Positions 16,229-25,268 of a DNA stretch of 64,000 nt are shown here, one piece after another. The DNA is taken from assembly GCF_018070565.1 (NCBI RefSeq), contig NZ_JAGPXL010000016.1, positions 100,478 to 164,477 of the forward strand, in the 5' to 3' direction. The position numbers were made by a program, and so were the translations under genes. Origin of the DNA: Streptomyces sp. B93 (GTDB taxonomy: Bacteria > Actinomycetota > Actinomycetes > Streptomycetales > Streptomycetaceae). Under the pieces are notes generated by a model that had not been told where the DNA came from, did no database searches, and saw only the letters and a list, made by a program, of their open reading frames with translations. How positions within the stretch are numbered: position 1 is the stretch's first letter; every line of letters begins with the position of its first letter.

Positions 16229-17956
16229 TCAGCCCGTGAACTTCAGGTCGGTGATGGCCTGCTTGTAGCCCGCGCTGCTGTAGCCGTCCGTGGGCGCGTT
16301 CGGGACGGCCGTGATCCACAGCAGCACGTACCGCGTCTTCACCGTCTTTGACGCCTTCACGGTGAGAGAGGTGGCGCTTGTGCTGGCGGTTCCGATCTTC
16401 GTCATTCCCTCGACGCCCGTCGACGGGGAGAGTGAGTCGGTGGCGTAGAGGGTCGCCGTCGTGTGGTCGCCGCCGTACCGGAGCCCTATCGACGCGGCGG
16501 AGACCTCCTGGGACGAGCCGAGGTCGTAGACGATGCCCACGCCCGGCTTGTAGGGAGCCAGCTCCGGGCCGTCGGTGTAGCGCTTGGTGCGCCAGAACGT
16601 GGAACTGTTGCCGTCGTACGTGTTGCCGACATCCTCGGCCGCTTGGGCGTCACCGCTGGCCACGTACTCCTGCGCACCCTCGATCGTCAGCGGTTTGACC
16701 GGCTTGGGCTTCTCGTTGCCCTTGTCGTTGTCGTCCGTCGTCTGGGTCTGGTTGGTGTCGTCGGCCTTCTCGCCCTGCTGCATCAGTGCGTCCGCCAGCT
16801 GCCAGCTGCCCAGACCCAGCGCGGCGATGAGCAGCGCGGAGACGGCCCACTTCAGTGCCTTGCCGGTGCGGCTCTGCAACGGGGGCGGTGGGGGCGACGC
16901 GACCGGCTGAGTGACACCTGGCGGAGGGGTGCGGCCGTAGGTGCCCTGCTGGTAGGTGGTGCGCTGGTACTCGGGCGGGGCGGTGAACGCGGGCTCCGGC
17001 GGGCGGATGCGCGGCATCTCCCCGATCGCCTTCACCAGCTCCTCCGGCGTGGTGCACGCCGACTCGTGGCGGGAGGCGGTCGCGCCGTCGTTGGCGAGGG
17101 CGCGCATGGCCAGCTCCGACAGGCCGCGGTGGACTCCGGCGCGCACCTGGTCGGGGGCGATGAGACCGACGTCCTTGGGCAGCCCTGACAGACCGTAGGC
17201 GTCACTCTCGTACGGCCAGCGCTGGGTGAGCGCCGCGTACAGCAGTGCGCCGATCGCCTCGGTGTCGGTGCGCTGCGGGGTGTCGGAACTGATGCCGCGT
17301 AGGGCGGCGTTGACGGCGAGGCCGCGGATGCGCCACTGGCCGGTCGAGGTGCGCAGCACGGCGTTGGGGTTCAACCGCAGATGGGCGAGGCCCTCGCGGT
17401 GCGCGGCGGCCATGGCGGCGGCCACCTGGGTGACCATCTGGTAGGCGTCGTGCGGCTCCAGCGGCCCGGTTGCCAGCAGAGTGGTCAGTTCGGTGGCGTC
17501 GGGCAGCCATTCGTGGACGACGTAGACGAGGTCGTTGTCCTCGACGGCGTCCAGCACCTGTACGAAGCGGGGATCGCCCAGCAGGGCGGAGGAGCGGGCC
17601 GCGGCGAGCACCGAGCGGGCCCGGGAGTGGTCTGCGGGCAGTACATGGACACCGACCGCGCGGCGCAGTTTCTCGTCCACCGCACGCCAACTGCTGAAGC
17701 CGTCCAGACGGGTGACGCACTCCTCCAGGCGGTACCGTCTGGCGAGCTTGTGGCCGCTGTGCAGTTCGGGCGGTGAGGCCTTACCGGGACCGCCTGCCCC
17801 GTCGCTCCCCTGTGCCTCGTCGTTCTTCGTGTTCCGCTCCAGGTTCTGGGCCACCCCGTCGGCCGTGGACTGGTCCGCCTGCTCCGCCTTGGCGGTCAGC
17901 GGCTTGTCGCCGCTGCTGTCTGCCACGTCGACGGCAGCCGTGCTCCGTTCCGCCAC
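16229..17956 (-). CDS. Membrane pseudokinase with extracytoplasmic beta-sandwich-like domain, MurJ partner
   Basis: The frame starts at GTG 17954-17956 with GGGGAGGCAGG upstream (575 residues); it stays open far upstream through murJ, but that part is a shadow. Residues about 70-330 resemble a Ser/Thr kinase fold, but the VAIK lysine is His (VGVHVLPAD), the HRD aspartate is lost (AHLRLNPNAVL) and there is no DFG (WRIRGLAVN), so it is a pseudokinase. A membrane helix ALKWAVSALLIAALGLGSW precedes an outside domain of about 160 residues (YDGNSSTFWRTKRYTD, YDLGSSQEVSAASIG). In mycobacteria the same parts are fused to MurJ and control lipid II export. Confidence 0.85.
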   Translation of the reverse strand: MAERSTAAVDVADSSGDKPLTAKAEQADQSTADGVAQNLERNTKNDEAQGSDGAGGPGKASPPELHSGHKLARRYRLEECVTRLDGFSSWRAVDEKLRRAVGVHVLPADHSRARSVLAAARSSALLGDPRFVQVLDAVEDNDLVYVVHEWLPDATELTTLLATGPLEPHDAYQMVTQVAAAMAAAHREGLAHLRLNPNAVLRTSTGQWRIRGLAVNAALRGISSDTPQRTDTEAIGALLYAALTQRWPYESDAYGLSGLPKDVGLIAPDQVRAGVHRGLSELAMRALANDGATASRHESACTTPEELVKAIGEMPRIRPPEPAFTAPPEYQRTTYQQGTYGRTPPPGVTQPVASPPPPPLQSRTGKALKWAVSALLIAALGLGSWQLADALMQQGEKADDTNQTQTTDDNDKGNEKPKPVKPLTIEGAQEYVASGDAQAAEDVGNTYDGNSSTFWRTKRYTDGPELAPYKPGVGIVYDLGSSQEVSAASIGLRYGGDHTTATLYATDSLSPSTGVEGMTKIGTASTSATSLTVKASKTVKTRYVLLWITAVPNAPTDGYSSAGYKQAITDLKFTG

Positions 17957-18093
17957 CGTCGTTCCTGCCTCCCCATCCGTTGCGCGCCGTTCGACTCCGG
18001 GCGCGCCGTCCGACGCCGAAACCAATTGTGCCCACAGTCCGCCGCTATGCACGACACACGACGGCGGACGATGGTTGTGCGCATACCCCCGCG

Positions 18094-20403
18094 TCAGCGC
18101 CCCAGACGCCCACGCACCATGCCGACGAGCGAGTTCACTTCCGCCACGCGCATCTTGCGGGCGGCGACGAAGAAGACTCCGAACAGTACGGCGCCACCGG
18201 CGAGCAGTGCGGCGAACGAGCCGACGACTCCCTGGCCGAGGGTTTGGGTGATGCCGTAACAGGCCGCACCCGCCAGCATGGCCGCGGGTACCGCCGCGAT
18301 GCTCAGCCGGGCGTAGGTGCGCAGCACGCGGGCGCCGTCGAGGTCGCCGCCCAGCCGCTTGCGCAGCCGTCGCCAGGCGACACCGACGCCGATCACATAG
18401 GCCAGGCCGTAGGAGGCGGCCATGCCGACCACGGCCCAGCGGGCCGGGAGCAGGACGAAGCAGAGGGCCGAGGCGCTCGCGTTGACGGCGGCCACGATGA
18501 CCGTGTTGTAGAAGGGCGTGCGGGTGTCCTCGTACGCGTAGAAGGCGCGCAGGACGACGTACTGCACGGAGTAGGGGATCAGGCCGAGGCCGAACGCCAT
18601 CAGCATGTAGCCCATGTTGGTGGCCGCGCCGCTTCCCGAGGAGCCGAAGATCAGGGTGCACATCGGGATGCCGAGCGCGACGAACCCGAAGGCGAGCGGC
18701 ACGATGGCGACGGCCGTGGTGCGCAGGCCCTGGGAGATGTCGTCGCGGACGGCGCCTCCGTCTTCCTCGGCGGCCGAGCGGGAGATCCGGGGCAGCAGGG
18801 CGGCCATCAGGGAGACGGTGATGATGGCCTGCGGCAGGCCCCAGATCAGCTGGGCGTTGGCGTAGGCGCTGAAGCCGGTGCCGGGGATGTCGGTGTCGGC
18901 GACGGCCGCGGTGGCGAGCTGGGTGACGACGAGGGCGCCCGCCTGGTTGGCGAGGACGAACAGGATCGTCCACTTGGCCAGCATCGCGGCCTTGCCGAGG
19001 CCGTGGCCCTTCCAGTCGAACCGCAGGCGCAGCCGGAACCCGGTCTCGCGCAGATACGGGATCATCGCCAGCGCCTGGACGACGAGGCCGAGCAGGATGC
19101 CGATGCCGAGGAGCCGCTGGCCCTCCGCCGGGATGTTGGTGACCTGCATGCCGGAGTGCTCGGCGGTGCCGTACACCCACAGGAACATGCCGAGCGTGAC
19201 GATGATGACGATGTTGTTGAGGACCGGCGTCCACATCATCGCGCCGAACCGGCCGCGGGCGTTGAGGATCTGACCCATCACCACATGGACGCCCATGAAG
19301 AAGATGGAGGGCAGGAAGTAGCGGGTGAAGGTGATGCCCACGTCGTTGGCCGCAGGGTCGGTCGCCACGGAGTTCGACAGGGCGCGCACCAGCAGCGGCG
19401 CCGCGAACATCGCGAGCAGGGTGAGCAGCCCCAGCGCGACCATGACCAAGGTCAGCAGCCGGTTGGCGTACGCCTCGCCGCCGTCCTCGTCGTCCTTCAT
19501 GGCACGCACCAGCTGCGGCACGAAGACCGAGTTGAGGCCACCGCCGACGGTGAGGATGTAGATCATCGTCGGCAGCTGGTAGGCCACCTGGAAGGTGTCA
19601 CCGAGGAGCGCGGTGCCGAGTGCCGAGACGATCAGCGCCGAACGGATGAAGCCCGTCAGCCGGGACACCATGGTGCCCGCGGCCATCACGGCGCTCGACT
19701 TCAGCAGACCCGTCGCCCGGCCGCCCTTCTTCGGGACGGCGGCTGCGGGGACGGGATCGGGAGCCTCGGCCGCGGGGGCCGCGGGCGCGGAGGTGGGGGG
19801 CTGCGGCGGCGGCCCGCCCGCGTAAGGGCCCGTGTGGTACGAACCCGCGCCTGACGGGTCCGCGTGCGCCTGGCCCGTGTCGGGTTCGGCGGCCGGGCCC
19901 GGTACGGCGGGGTGGTAGTCCGTCGGCTGGTGCGTCCCGCCCTGCTGCTGGTCCCGGAAGAGGTGGGCGAACGCGTCGGGTTGCTGCTGCTCCCCACCGG
20001 ACTGGGTGACCAGGTCGTCGACGCCCACGTACTGCGTGTGACGCGGGTCGTCACCGTACGGCAGGTACTGTGTCGGGCCCTCGGGCTCCGGTGCCGGGGT
20101 CTGCGCCCAGACCCGCGGATCGGGAGCGTACGGCGACGGGGGCGGCTGTGCGTACAGCTGCTGCGGCGGCGGATACGTACCCGGGGGCGGCGGGGGGTGC
20201 GCGGCACGGTCGTAGAGCGCCTCGGCGACCGGGTCCTGCGCGGAGAGGTCCTGCCCCCGGTAGGGGTCCTGGTCGTAGGCGTCCTGGAGGTACATGTCCG
20301 CCGGGTGCTGCGGCGGCACCTGGCCGTGCTCGGGCGGCGGGCCCTCGGGGGTGCCCGGGTCGCCCGCGGCCTGGCCACGGTCACCGTCGTACGGCGCGTT
20401 CAT
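18094..20403 (-). CDS. murJ: Lipid II flippase MurJ (MviN family)
   Basis: The 769-residue protein has a long cytoplasmic N-terminal region (about residues 1-235) rich in Pro, Gln and Asp, and then the MurJ/MviN core of about 14 membrane helices, beginning SSAVMAAGTMVSRLTGFIRS and including VGGGLNSVFVPQLVRAM. MurJ moves the peptidoglycan precursor lipid II across the membrane. The start ATG 20401-20403 is kept because the disordered extension is usual in actinomycete homologues. A pseudokinase gene follows 137 bases downstream, matching the mycobacterial fusion arrangement. Confidence 0.95.
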   Translation of the reverse strand: MNAPYDGDRGQAAGDPGTPEGPPPEHGQVPPQHPADMYLQDAYDQDPYRGQDLSAQDPVAEALYDRAAHPPPPPGTYPPPQQLYAQPPPSPYAPDPRVWAQTPAPEPEGPTQYLPYGDDPRHTQYVGVDDLVTQSGGEQQQPDAFAHLFRDQQQGGTHQPTDYHPAVPGPAAEPDTGQAHADPSGAGSYHTGPYAGGPPPQPPTSAPAAPAAEAPDPVPAAAVPKKGGRATGLLKSSAVMAAGTMVSRLTGFIRSALIVSALGTALLGDTFQVAYQLPTMIYILTVGGGLNSVFVPQLVRAMKDDEDGGEAYANRLLTLVMVALGLLTLLAMFAAPLLVRALSNSVATDPAANDVGITFTRYFLPSIFFMGVHVVMGQILNARGRFGAMMWTPVLNNIVIIVTLGMFLWVYGTAEHSGMQVTNIPAEGQRLLGIGILLGLVVQALAMIPYLRETGFRLRLRFDWKGHGLGKAAMLAKWTILFVLANQAGALVVTQLATAAVADTDIPGTGFSAYANAQLIWGLPQAIITVSLMAALLPRISRSAAEEDGGAVRDDISQGLRTTAVAIVPLAFGFVALGIPMCTLIFGSSGSGAATNMGYMLMAFGLGLIPYSVQYVVLRAFYAYEDTRTPFYNTVIVAAVNASASALCFVLLPARWAVVGMAASYGLAYVIGVGVAWRRLRKRLGGDLDGARVLRTYARLSIAAVPAAMLAGAACYGITQTLGQGVVGSFAALLAGGAVLFGVFFVAARKMRVAEVNSLVGMVRGRLGR

Positions 20404-20448
20404 GCTTACTCCACCTCATCGGTCCCGGCCGCACCGGCCTCGGCATCC

Positions 20449-22863
20449 TCAACGGTCCACTCTCTCACCCGTCCCGGACGGGTTGGCGCTTTCCGCTGCG
20501 GTGTCCGGTGTCGGGTCACTCGGCTGCTGCGGGTCGGCTTCCCCGCCCGGTGTGCCGGACTCCTGTGTGAGACGGTCCTCGGGGTCCTCCGGGTTTCCGG
20601 GACCGCCGGTGGAATCGTCGCCGCTGTCCGCGCCGTCCTCCGCGGCCCTGCGGGCGGCGGCGCGCTTGCGCTGGGTGTACATACGGAAGCCCGCGAGGAC
20701 GAGGAGCAGGAAACCGCCGCCGATGACCAGCATCACGGTGGCCGTGAACTCGGTCACCTTCACATCGAACGTGACCGGGTCGCCGTAGGCCTGGCCGTCC
20801 TCGGTGAACAGCTGGGCCACCACCGTCGCCCGGCCGTTGGCCTTGGCGGACGTGCTGAACTTCACCGACTGGCTGTGGCCGCCGGAGACCTTGACGGGTT
20901 CCTCGGAGTAGGCGTTGCCGCCGATCTCCAGACGGGTCGGGCTGGTCGAGGTGAGGCGGAGCACCAGGTTGTCGACGCCCTGCACCAGGTTGTTCTGGAC
21001 GGTCACCGGGATGGTGGCGCTGCGGCCGGAGAGCTTGGTCTCCGACTTGTCGATCAGTCTGACCTGGTCGATCAGATCGTCGAGGTAGGTCTCCACACCG
21101 TCGCGGAAGACGGTCGCCTCGGCGGCCCGGCCGCGCCACGACGTGGACATCTCACGGTTCATGGCCCGCCCGAAGGGGGTCACCACCCGGGATTCGAAGG
21201 TGAGGATCACCTTGAAGTGGTCGAGCTTCTCCTGGGTGGTCGCGACCTGCTCGAAGGTGGCGCGCGGCAATTCCCGCTTGCGCAGCGACGACGGGTACGA
21301 GGAGGCCGAGGGGACCTTGGTCGTGGCCTCGGGGTCCGGCCTGGCCTCGGCGGCCGCGGTGAGGGTCTGGCCCTCGGACCAGGTGCCGTCCTGGAGAATG
21401 GTCACCGCCCTGGCCATGGCCCGGGCCTGGCTCGCGGTCGGTGTCCGCTGCGGCGCGACCACGATGCTGCGCTGCTTGCCCGTCTGGAGGTTGACGCTCA
21501 GGCTCTGTGCCAGGAACCGCTGCACCGCGAGCGTGGTGGTGGACGCCTTCGTCAGGTCTCCCTGGAACGCCGTCGACAGCCGGGAGTCCGCGACCACCGC
21601 CGTGGTGCCCCCGCCGATCGGCCGGGCCGCGGAGGGCGTGTACGGCAGACCGCTGGTCTCCTCCAGGCTGTCGCTGCGGGCGATCACCTTGTCGGCGCCC
21701 GCGGAGGTGGCGACCTTGACGATCGACGGGTCGACGGCGCCGTTCACCGGCCACGCGAAGTCCGTGCTCGGTGTGACGTACAGCACGGACCGTACGGTGG
21801 TGGCGGCGACGTCCGTGGCGTCCTTGAGGTGGCTCAGCGAGCCCGGGACATCGGTGCCGTTGTGGGCGAGCGAGGCCAGGTCGGGATCGCCGAACGGCAG
21901 AGCGACGACCTCCTTGCCGGCCACCGCCTTCTGGAGCTGGGCGAGCCACTGCTTGGCGACGGCCTGGTGCGTGCCGGGCGTGGTGGTGTCGCCCTCGCCC
22001 TGGATCTCGTAGCCGCGGGTCATGGCGTCCACGGAGGCCAGCAGATCCGGGTCGATCACCCAGGTGACGTCCAGATCGCGGCCCAGGGACACCATCTGTT
22101 CCAGACGGCCGCCCGCGGAGATCTCCTTGGCGAGGTCGTCGTCGCTGAAGACCGGTGTCTGCTGTTCGTTCGACCCGGTCTCCGCCGTCATGTGGGAGCT
22201 GGCCACCAGCGGCCACAGGAACGTCGTCCTCGTCTTCGTTTCTGCCTCGTCGGGCTGCCACGGCAGGAAGGTGCGCTGGATGCCCAGCACCTGCTCCCAG
22301 GCCTGTGTGGAGGTCTGTCCGGACAGTGAGACGCCGAGCTGGTAGACGCCGCTGCCGCCGAGGTCCAGCTCGTCGGTCGGCACGGAGATGCTGAAGCGCT
22401 GCGCGACGCCTGGGGTGAGCCTGGTGAACTCCTTGGCGTAGGACTCGCCGACCTCGACGCCGTCGATGCCGGGGACGTAGTCGGTGCGCTGGGAGACGCT
22501 GTCGATCGAGGAGCGGGTGGTCAGCTCGGGGCCCACCCGCAGGTCGACATGGGCGTCCGTGATCGTCTGCTTGCCCTTGTTGGTGACGCTGCCCGAGATG
22601 GTCAGTGTGTCGTTGTCGCCGGGTGCGGCGGGCGTGACCGAGTCGAGGGCGATGGCTACCGAGCGCGAGTCGGAGGCGGCCTTGGCGGAGGACTGCCCGG
22701 AAGCCGTGGCGGAGGTCTGTCCGGCGGCGTCCGCGGTCTGCGCGGCGGGCAGCTGGAGCAGCCCGGCGAGCAGCGGCGCTCCGGCGAGGAGTGCCGCGGT
22801 CCTCCGCAGCCAGGGGCGGGCAGGTGAGGGACCGGTCCCCTGGAAGTCTGCCGCCTCGGCCAC
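20449..22863 (-). CDS. DUF6049-type secreted, membrane-anchored protein
   Basis: The 804-residue protein (GTG start 22863) has a signal peptide (WLRRTAALLAGAPLLAGLLQ), a large outside region with beta-rich repeats such as PGDNDTLTISGSVTNKGKQT, and one C-terminal membrane helix VMLVIGGGFLLLVLAGF followed by a basic, acidic/Pro-rich tail. I recall this family as DUF6049, found just upstream of murJ in actinobacteria; its role is not established, though the setting suggests cell-envelope assembly. It lies 45 bases before murJ on the same strand and is probably co-transcribed. Confidence 0.8.
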   Translation of the reverse strand: MAEAADFQGTGPSPARPWLRRTAALLAGAPLLAGLLQLPAAQTADAAGQTSATASGQSSAKAASDSRSVAIALDSVTPAAPGDNDTLTISGSVTNKGKQTITDAHVDLRVGPELTTRSSIDSVSQRTDYVPGIDGVEVGESYAKEFTRLTPGVAQRFSISVPTDELDLGGSGVYQLGVSLSGQTSTQAWEQVLGIQRTFLPWQPDEAETKTRTTFLWPLVASSHMTAETGSNEQQTPVFSDDDLAKEISAGGRLEQMVSLGRDLDVTWVIDPDLLASVDAMTRGYEIQGEGDTTTPGTHQAVAKQWLAQLQKAVAGKEVVALPFGDPDLASLAHNGTDVPGSLSHLKDATDVAATTVRSVLYVTPSTDFAWPVNGAVDPSIVKVATSAGADKVIARSDSLEETSGLPYTPSAARPIGGGTTAVVADSRLSTAFQGDLTKASTTTLAVQRFLAQSLSVNLQTGKQRSIVVAPQRTPTASQARAMARAVTILQDGTWSEGQTLTAAAEARPDPEATTKVPSASSYPSSLRKRELPRATFEQVATTQEKLDHFKVILTFESRVVTPFGRAMNREMSTSWRGRAAEATVFRDGVETYLDDLIDQVRLIDKSETKLSGRSATIPVTVQNNLVQGVDNLVLRLTSTSPTRLEIGGNAYSEEPVKVSGGHSQSVKFSTSAKANGRATVVAQLFTEDGQAYGDPVTFDVKVTEFTATVMLVIGGGFLLLVLAGFRMYTQRKRAAARRAAEDGADSGDDSTGGPGNPEDPEDRLTQESGTPGGEADPQQPSDPTPDTAAESANPSGTGERVDR

Positions 22864-23095
22864 GCGCTCGCCCGTCCCTAGTCGTCGTCAGTGGTCGTCG
22901 GAATGTGCGTCCAGGCATGGTAACGATGCCCGCTGAGAGGAAGTGCCGCGGACTACGTCACAAGATCGTAGAAGTCAGGGCGCCGACCCGAATGTATCCG
23001 TATATAGGGGAACGCTGCCGTGATGCAGCGGAACGCCGCCCTGCGCCGGTAATCGGCGCGCTCGTCGGCGTCACGGCCACGTACCCTCTTTTGTT
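22864..23095. promoter_or_regulatory. Divergent promoter region, DUF6049/murJ versus cca
   Basis: These 232 bases separate leftward and rightward operons and must hold both promoters. The AT-rich TATCCGTATATAGGG near 22997-23011 is the best -10-like stretch and points toward cca. No gene or clear operator is seen. Confidence 0.35.
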
Positions 23096-24538
23096 GTGCC
23101 GAACGCCAATGAAGACAAGCTCAGTGTCCCGAACCAGGTACAGCACCGCGCGGCCGACGAGTCGCTGACGGTCGCACCGGTCGCCGACGACCTCGCGCGC
23201 CGCTTCGAAGCGGCCGGATTCTCACTCGCCCTGGTCGGCGGCTCGGTCCGGGACGCGCTGCTCGGTCGGCTCGGCAACGACCTGGACTTCACCACCGACG
23301 CCCGTCCCGAGGACGTCCTGAAGATCGTGCGCCCCTGGGCGGACGCGGTGTGGGAGGTCGGGATCGCCTTCGGCACGGTCGGTGCGCAGAAGGACGGCTA
23401 CCAGATCGAGGTCACCACCTATCGCTCAGAGGCCTACGACCGCACCTCGCGCAAGCCCGAGGTGGCGTACGGCGACTCCATCGAGGACGACCTCGTCCGG
23501 CGTGACTTCACCGTCAACGCCATGGCGGTGGCGCTGCCCGAGAAGAGGTTCATCGACCCGTACGGCGGCCTCGGTGATCTCGCGGCGCGGGTGCTGCGCA
23601 CACCGGGTACACCGGAGGACTCCTTCTCGGACGACCCGCTGCGGATGATGCGAGCGGCGCGTTTCGCCGCCCAGCTCGACTTCGAGGTGGCTCCCGAGGT
23701 CGTCACCGCGATGAAGGAGATGGCCGAGCGGATCGAGATCGTCTCCGCCGAGCGGGTCCGGGACGAGCTGAACAAGCTGATCCTGTCCGCGCACCCCCGC
23801 AAGGGCCTCGCCCTGCTCGTCGACACCGGCCTCGCCGACCGGGTCCTGCCCGAGCTGCCCGCGCTGCGGCTGGAGAGCGACGAGCACCACCGGCACAAGG
23901 ACGTCTACGACCACACACTGATCGTGCTGGAGCAGGCGATCGCGCTGGAGGAGAGCGGCCCCGACCTGACGCTGAGGCTCGCCGCGCTGCTGCACGACAT
24001 CGGCAAGCCGCGCACCCGTCGCTTCGAGAAGGACGGCCGGGTCTCCTTCCACCACCATGAGGTGGTCGGCGCCAAGATGACCAAGAAGCGGATGACGACG
24101 CTGAAGTACTCCAACGAGATGGTCAGGGACGTCTCGCGGCTGGTCGAACTCCACCTCCGCTTCCACGGCTATGGCACCGGCGACTGGACCGACTCCGCCG
24201 TGCGTCGCTATGTGCGGGATGCCGGGCCCCTCCTCGACCGGCTGCACAAGCTGACCCGCTCGGACTGCACGACCCGCAACAAGCGCAAGGCGGCCGCGCT
24301 GTCCCGGGCGTACGACGGCCTGGAGGAGCGCATCGCCCAGCTCCAGGAGCAGGAGGAGCTGGACGCGATCCGCCCGGATCTCGACGGCAACGAGATCATG
24401 GGGATTCTCGGGATCAACCCCGGTCCGGCGGTCGGGCGCGCCTACAAGCACATGCTGGAGCTGCGCCTGGAGAACGGTCCGATGGGGCATGACGAGGCAG
24501 TGGCGGCCTTGAAGGACTGGTGGGCCGAGCAGAGCTGA
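23096..24538 (+). CDS. cca: CCA tRNA nucleotidyltransferase
   Basis: The 480-residue enzyme adds or repairs the 3' CCA of tRNAs. It has the class II nucleotidyltransferase motif LVGGSVRDALLGR, the metal-binding DLDFTTDARPED, the RRDFTVNAMAV segment, DPLRMMRAARFAAQLDF, and a C-terminal HD domain (LAALLHDIGKPRT). Start is GTG at 23096 (VPNANEDKLSVPNQ). It is transcribed away from the murJ group. The gene ends ten bases before a parS-centred palindrome that probably acts as its terminator. Confidence 0.93.
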   Translation: MPNANEDKLSVPNQVQHRAADESLTVAPVADDLARRFEAAGFSLALVGGSVRDALLGRLGNDLDFTTDARPEDVLKIVRPWADAVWEVGIAFGTVGAQKDGYQIEVTTYRSEAYDRTSRKPEVAYGDSIEDDLVRRDFTVNAMAVALPEKRFIDPYGGLGDLAARVLRTPGTPEDSFSDDPLRMMRAARFAAQLDFEVAPEVVTAMKEMAERIEIVSAERVRDELNKLILSAHPRKGLALLVDTGLADRVLPELPALRLESDEHHRHKDVYDHTLIVLEQAIALEESGPDLTLRLAALLHDIGKPRTRRFEKDGRVSFHHHEVVGAKMTKKRMTTLKYSNEMVRDVSRLVELHLRFHGYGTGDWTDSAVRRYVRDAGPLLDRLHKLTRSDCTTRNKRKAAALSRAYDGLEERIAQLQEQEELDAIRPDLDGNEIMGILGINPGPAVGRAYKHMLELRLENGPMGHDEAVAALKDWWAEQS

Positions 24539-24548
24539 GGCCGTGAAA

Positions 24549-24580
24549 CGGGGGCATGTTTCACGTGAAACATGCCCCCG
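24549..24580. terminator. parS: 32-bp perfect palindrome: parS plus terminator after cca
   Basis: The left arm CGGGGGCATGTTTCAC (24549-24564) is perfectly repeated in reverse complement at 24565-24580, with parS (GTTTCACGTGAAAC, 24558-24571) at its centre. In RNA it would fold into a G/C-clamped hairpin directly after the cca stop. So the site serves as a ParB target and probably also as a terminator. Confidence 0.85.
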
Positions 24581-24608
24581 CGGCTTCACCGACGGTTTCG
24601 CCGACGCA

Positions 24609-24654
24609 AGCGAAGAGGGCCGGTGTTTCACGTGAAACACCGGCCCTCTTCGCT
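24609..24654. terminator. parS: 46-bp perfect palindrome: second parS plus terminator
   Basis: The arms run 24609-24631 and 24632-24654 and pair perfectly over 23 bases; parS occupies 24625-24638. The arm core GAAGAGGGCCGG ends in CCGGCCCTCTTC, a strong stem with a pyrimidine-rich 3' side. It lies eight bases beyond the stop of the leftward gene at 24662, so it is placed as that gene's terminator. Confidence 0.88.
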
Positions 24655-24661
24655 GTTCGCC

Positions 24662-25159
24662 CTACTTCGTGTAGTCCTTCAGGCAGAGCAGGAAGTTGCT
24701 GCCGTCGCCGGTCTCCGTGTACGAGTACTGGAAGTCCTTGGCCTCCGAGGCGCACTTGCTCTCGGCGGTGAGAGCGGTGTACGAGCCCTTCACCTTCGCC
24801 AGCACCACGAACTCGGCGTCTGAGGAGCTGCAGTCGACGACCTCGAGGTCCGGGTTGTTGTCGTCGGCGCTGCCGCGGTGCATGCAGTCGCCGACGGCCG
24901 CCGTGTTGGCGTCGTCCTGGCTGGCTATGTAACCGCCGACGGCCACACCGACGACGATCACAGCGATGACGATGTTCTTGATCGTCTTGAAGCTGAGCTT
25001 GCGGCGCGCGGGCTCCGGCGGGGCCGGAGCGAACGGCGCTCCACCCGGCTGGCCGGCCTGCGGCGGATACGGTGCCTGGGGCTGCCCCTGAGCGAACGGG
25101 TTCTGGCCCTGGGGCTGGTTCTGCACGAACGGGTTGCCCTGAGGCGGCGGAGTAGACAC
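24662..25159 (-). CDS. Small single-pass membrane protein, LppU/SCO3897-like
   Basis: The 165-residue protein has a Pro/Gln-rich cytoplasmic N-terminus with repeats such as NPFVQNQPQGQNPFAQGQ, a membrane helix NIVIAVIVVGVAVGGYIA near residue 75, and an outside domain with four cysteines (GDCMHRG, VVDCSS, SKCASE, FLLCLKDY) that could form two disulfides. I start it at GTG 25157-25159, after AAGGGGGAC; the ATG at 25180-25182 has no ribosome binding site. The family is common and multicopy in streptomycetes; its function is unknown. Confidence 0.8.
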   Translation of the reverse strand: MSTPPPQGNPFVQNQPQGQNPFAQGQPQAPYPPQAGQPGGAPFAPAPPEPARRKLSFKTIKNIVIAVIVVGVAVGGYIASQDDANTAAVGDCMHRGSADDNNPDLEVVDCSSSDAEFVVLAKVKGSYTALTAESKCASEAKDFQYSYTETGDGSNFLLCLKDYTK

Positions 25160-25268
25160 TTGGGGGTCCCCCTTGAACATAGGTGCGTGGCGCGAATGAG
25201 TCGCGCCGTAAGACCCACGTAAGTTATCGGCCCGCACCGACAACGCCCCACCCAGATACCGCTCTGTG

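Noticed and set aside
16229..19234. A 1001-codon frame joining the pseudokinase with upstream sequence
   Set aside because: The first 425 codons lie within murJ in another frame and read as Arg/His/Pro-rich shadow sequence; the true start is GTG 17956 with a ribosome binding site.
17773..22329. Long plus-strand open frames of 693 and 821 codons
   Set aside because: Both are antisense to murJ and the DUF6049 gene, which have recognisable families; the plus-strand translations are compositionally biased.
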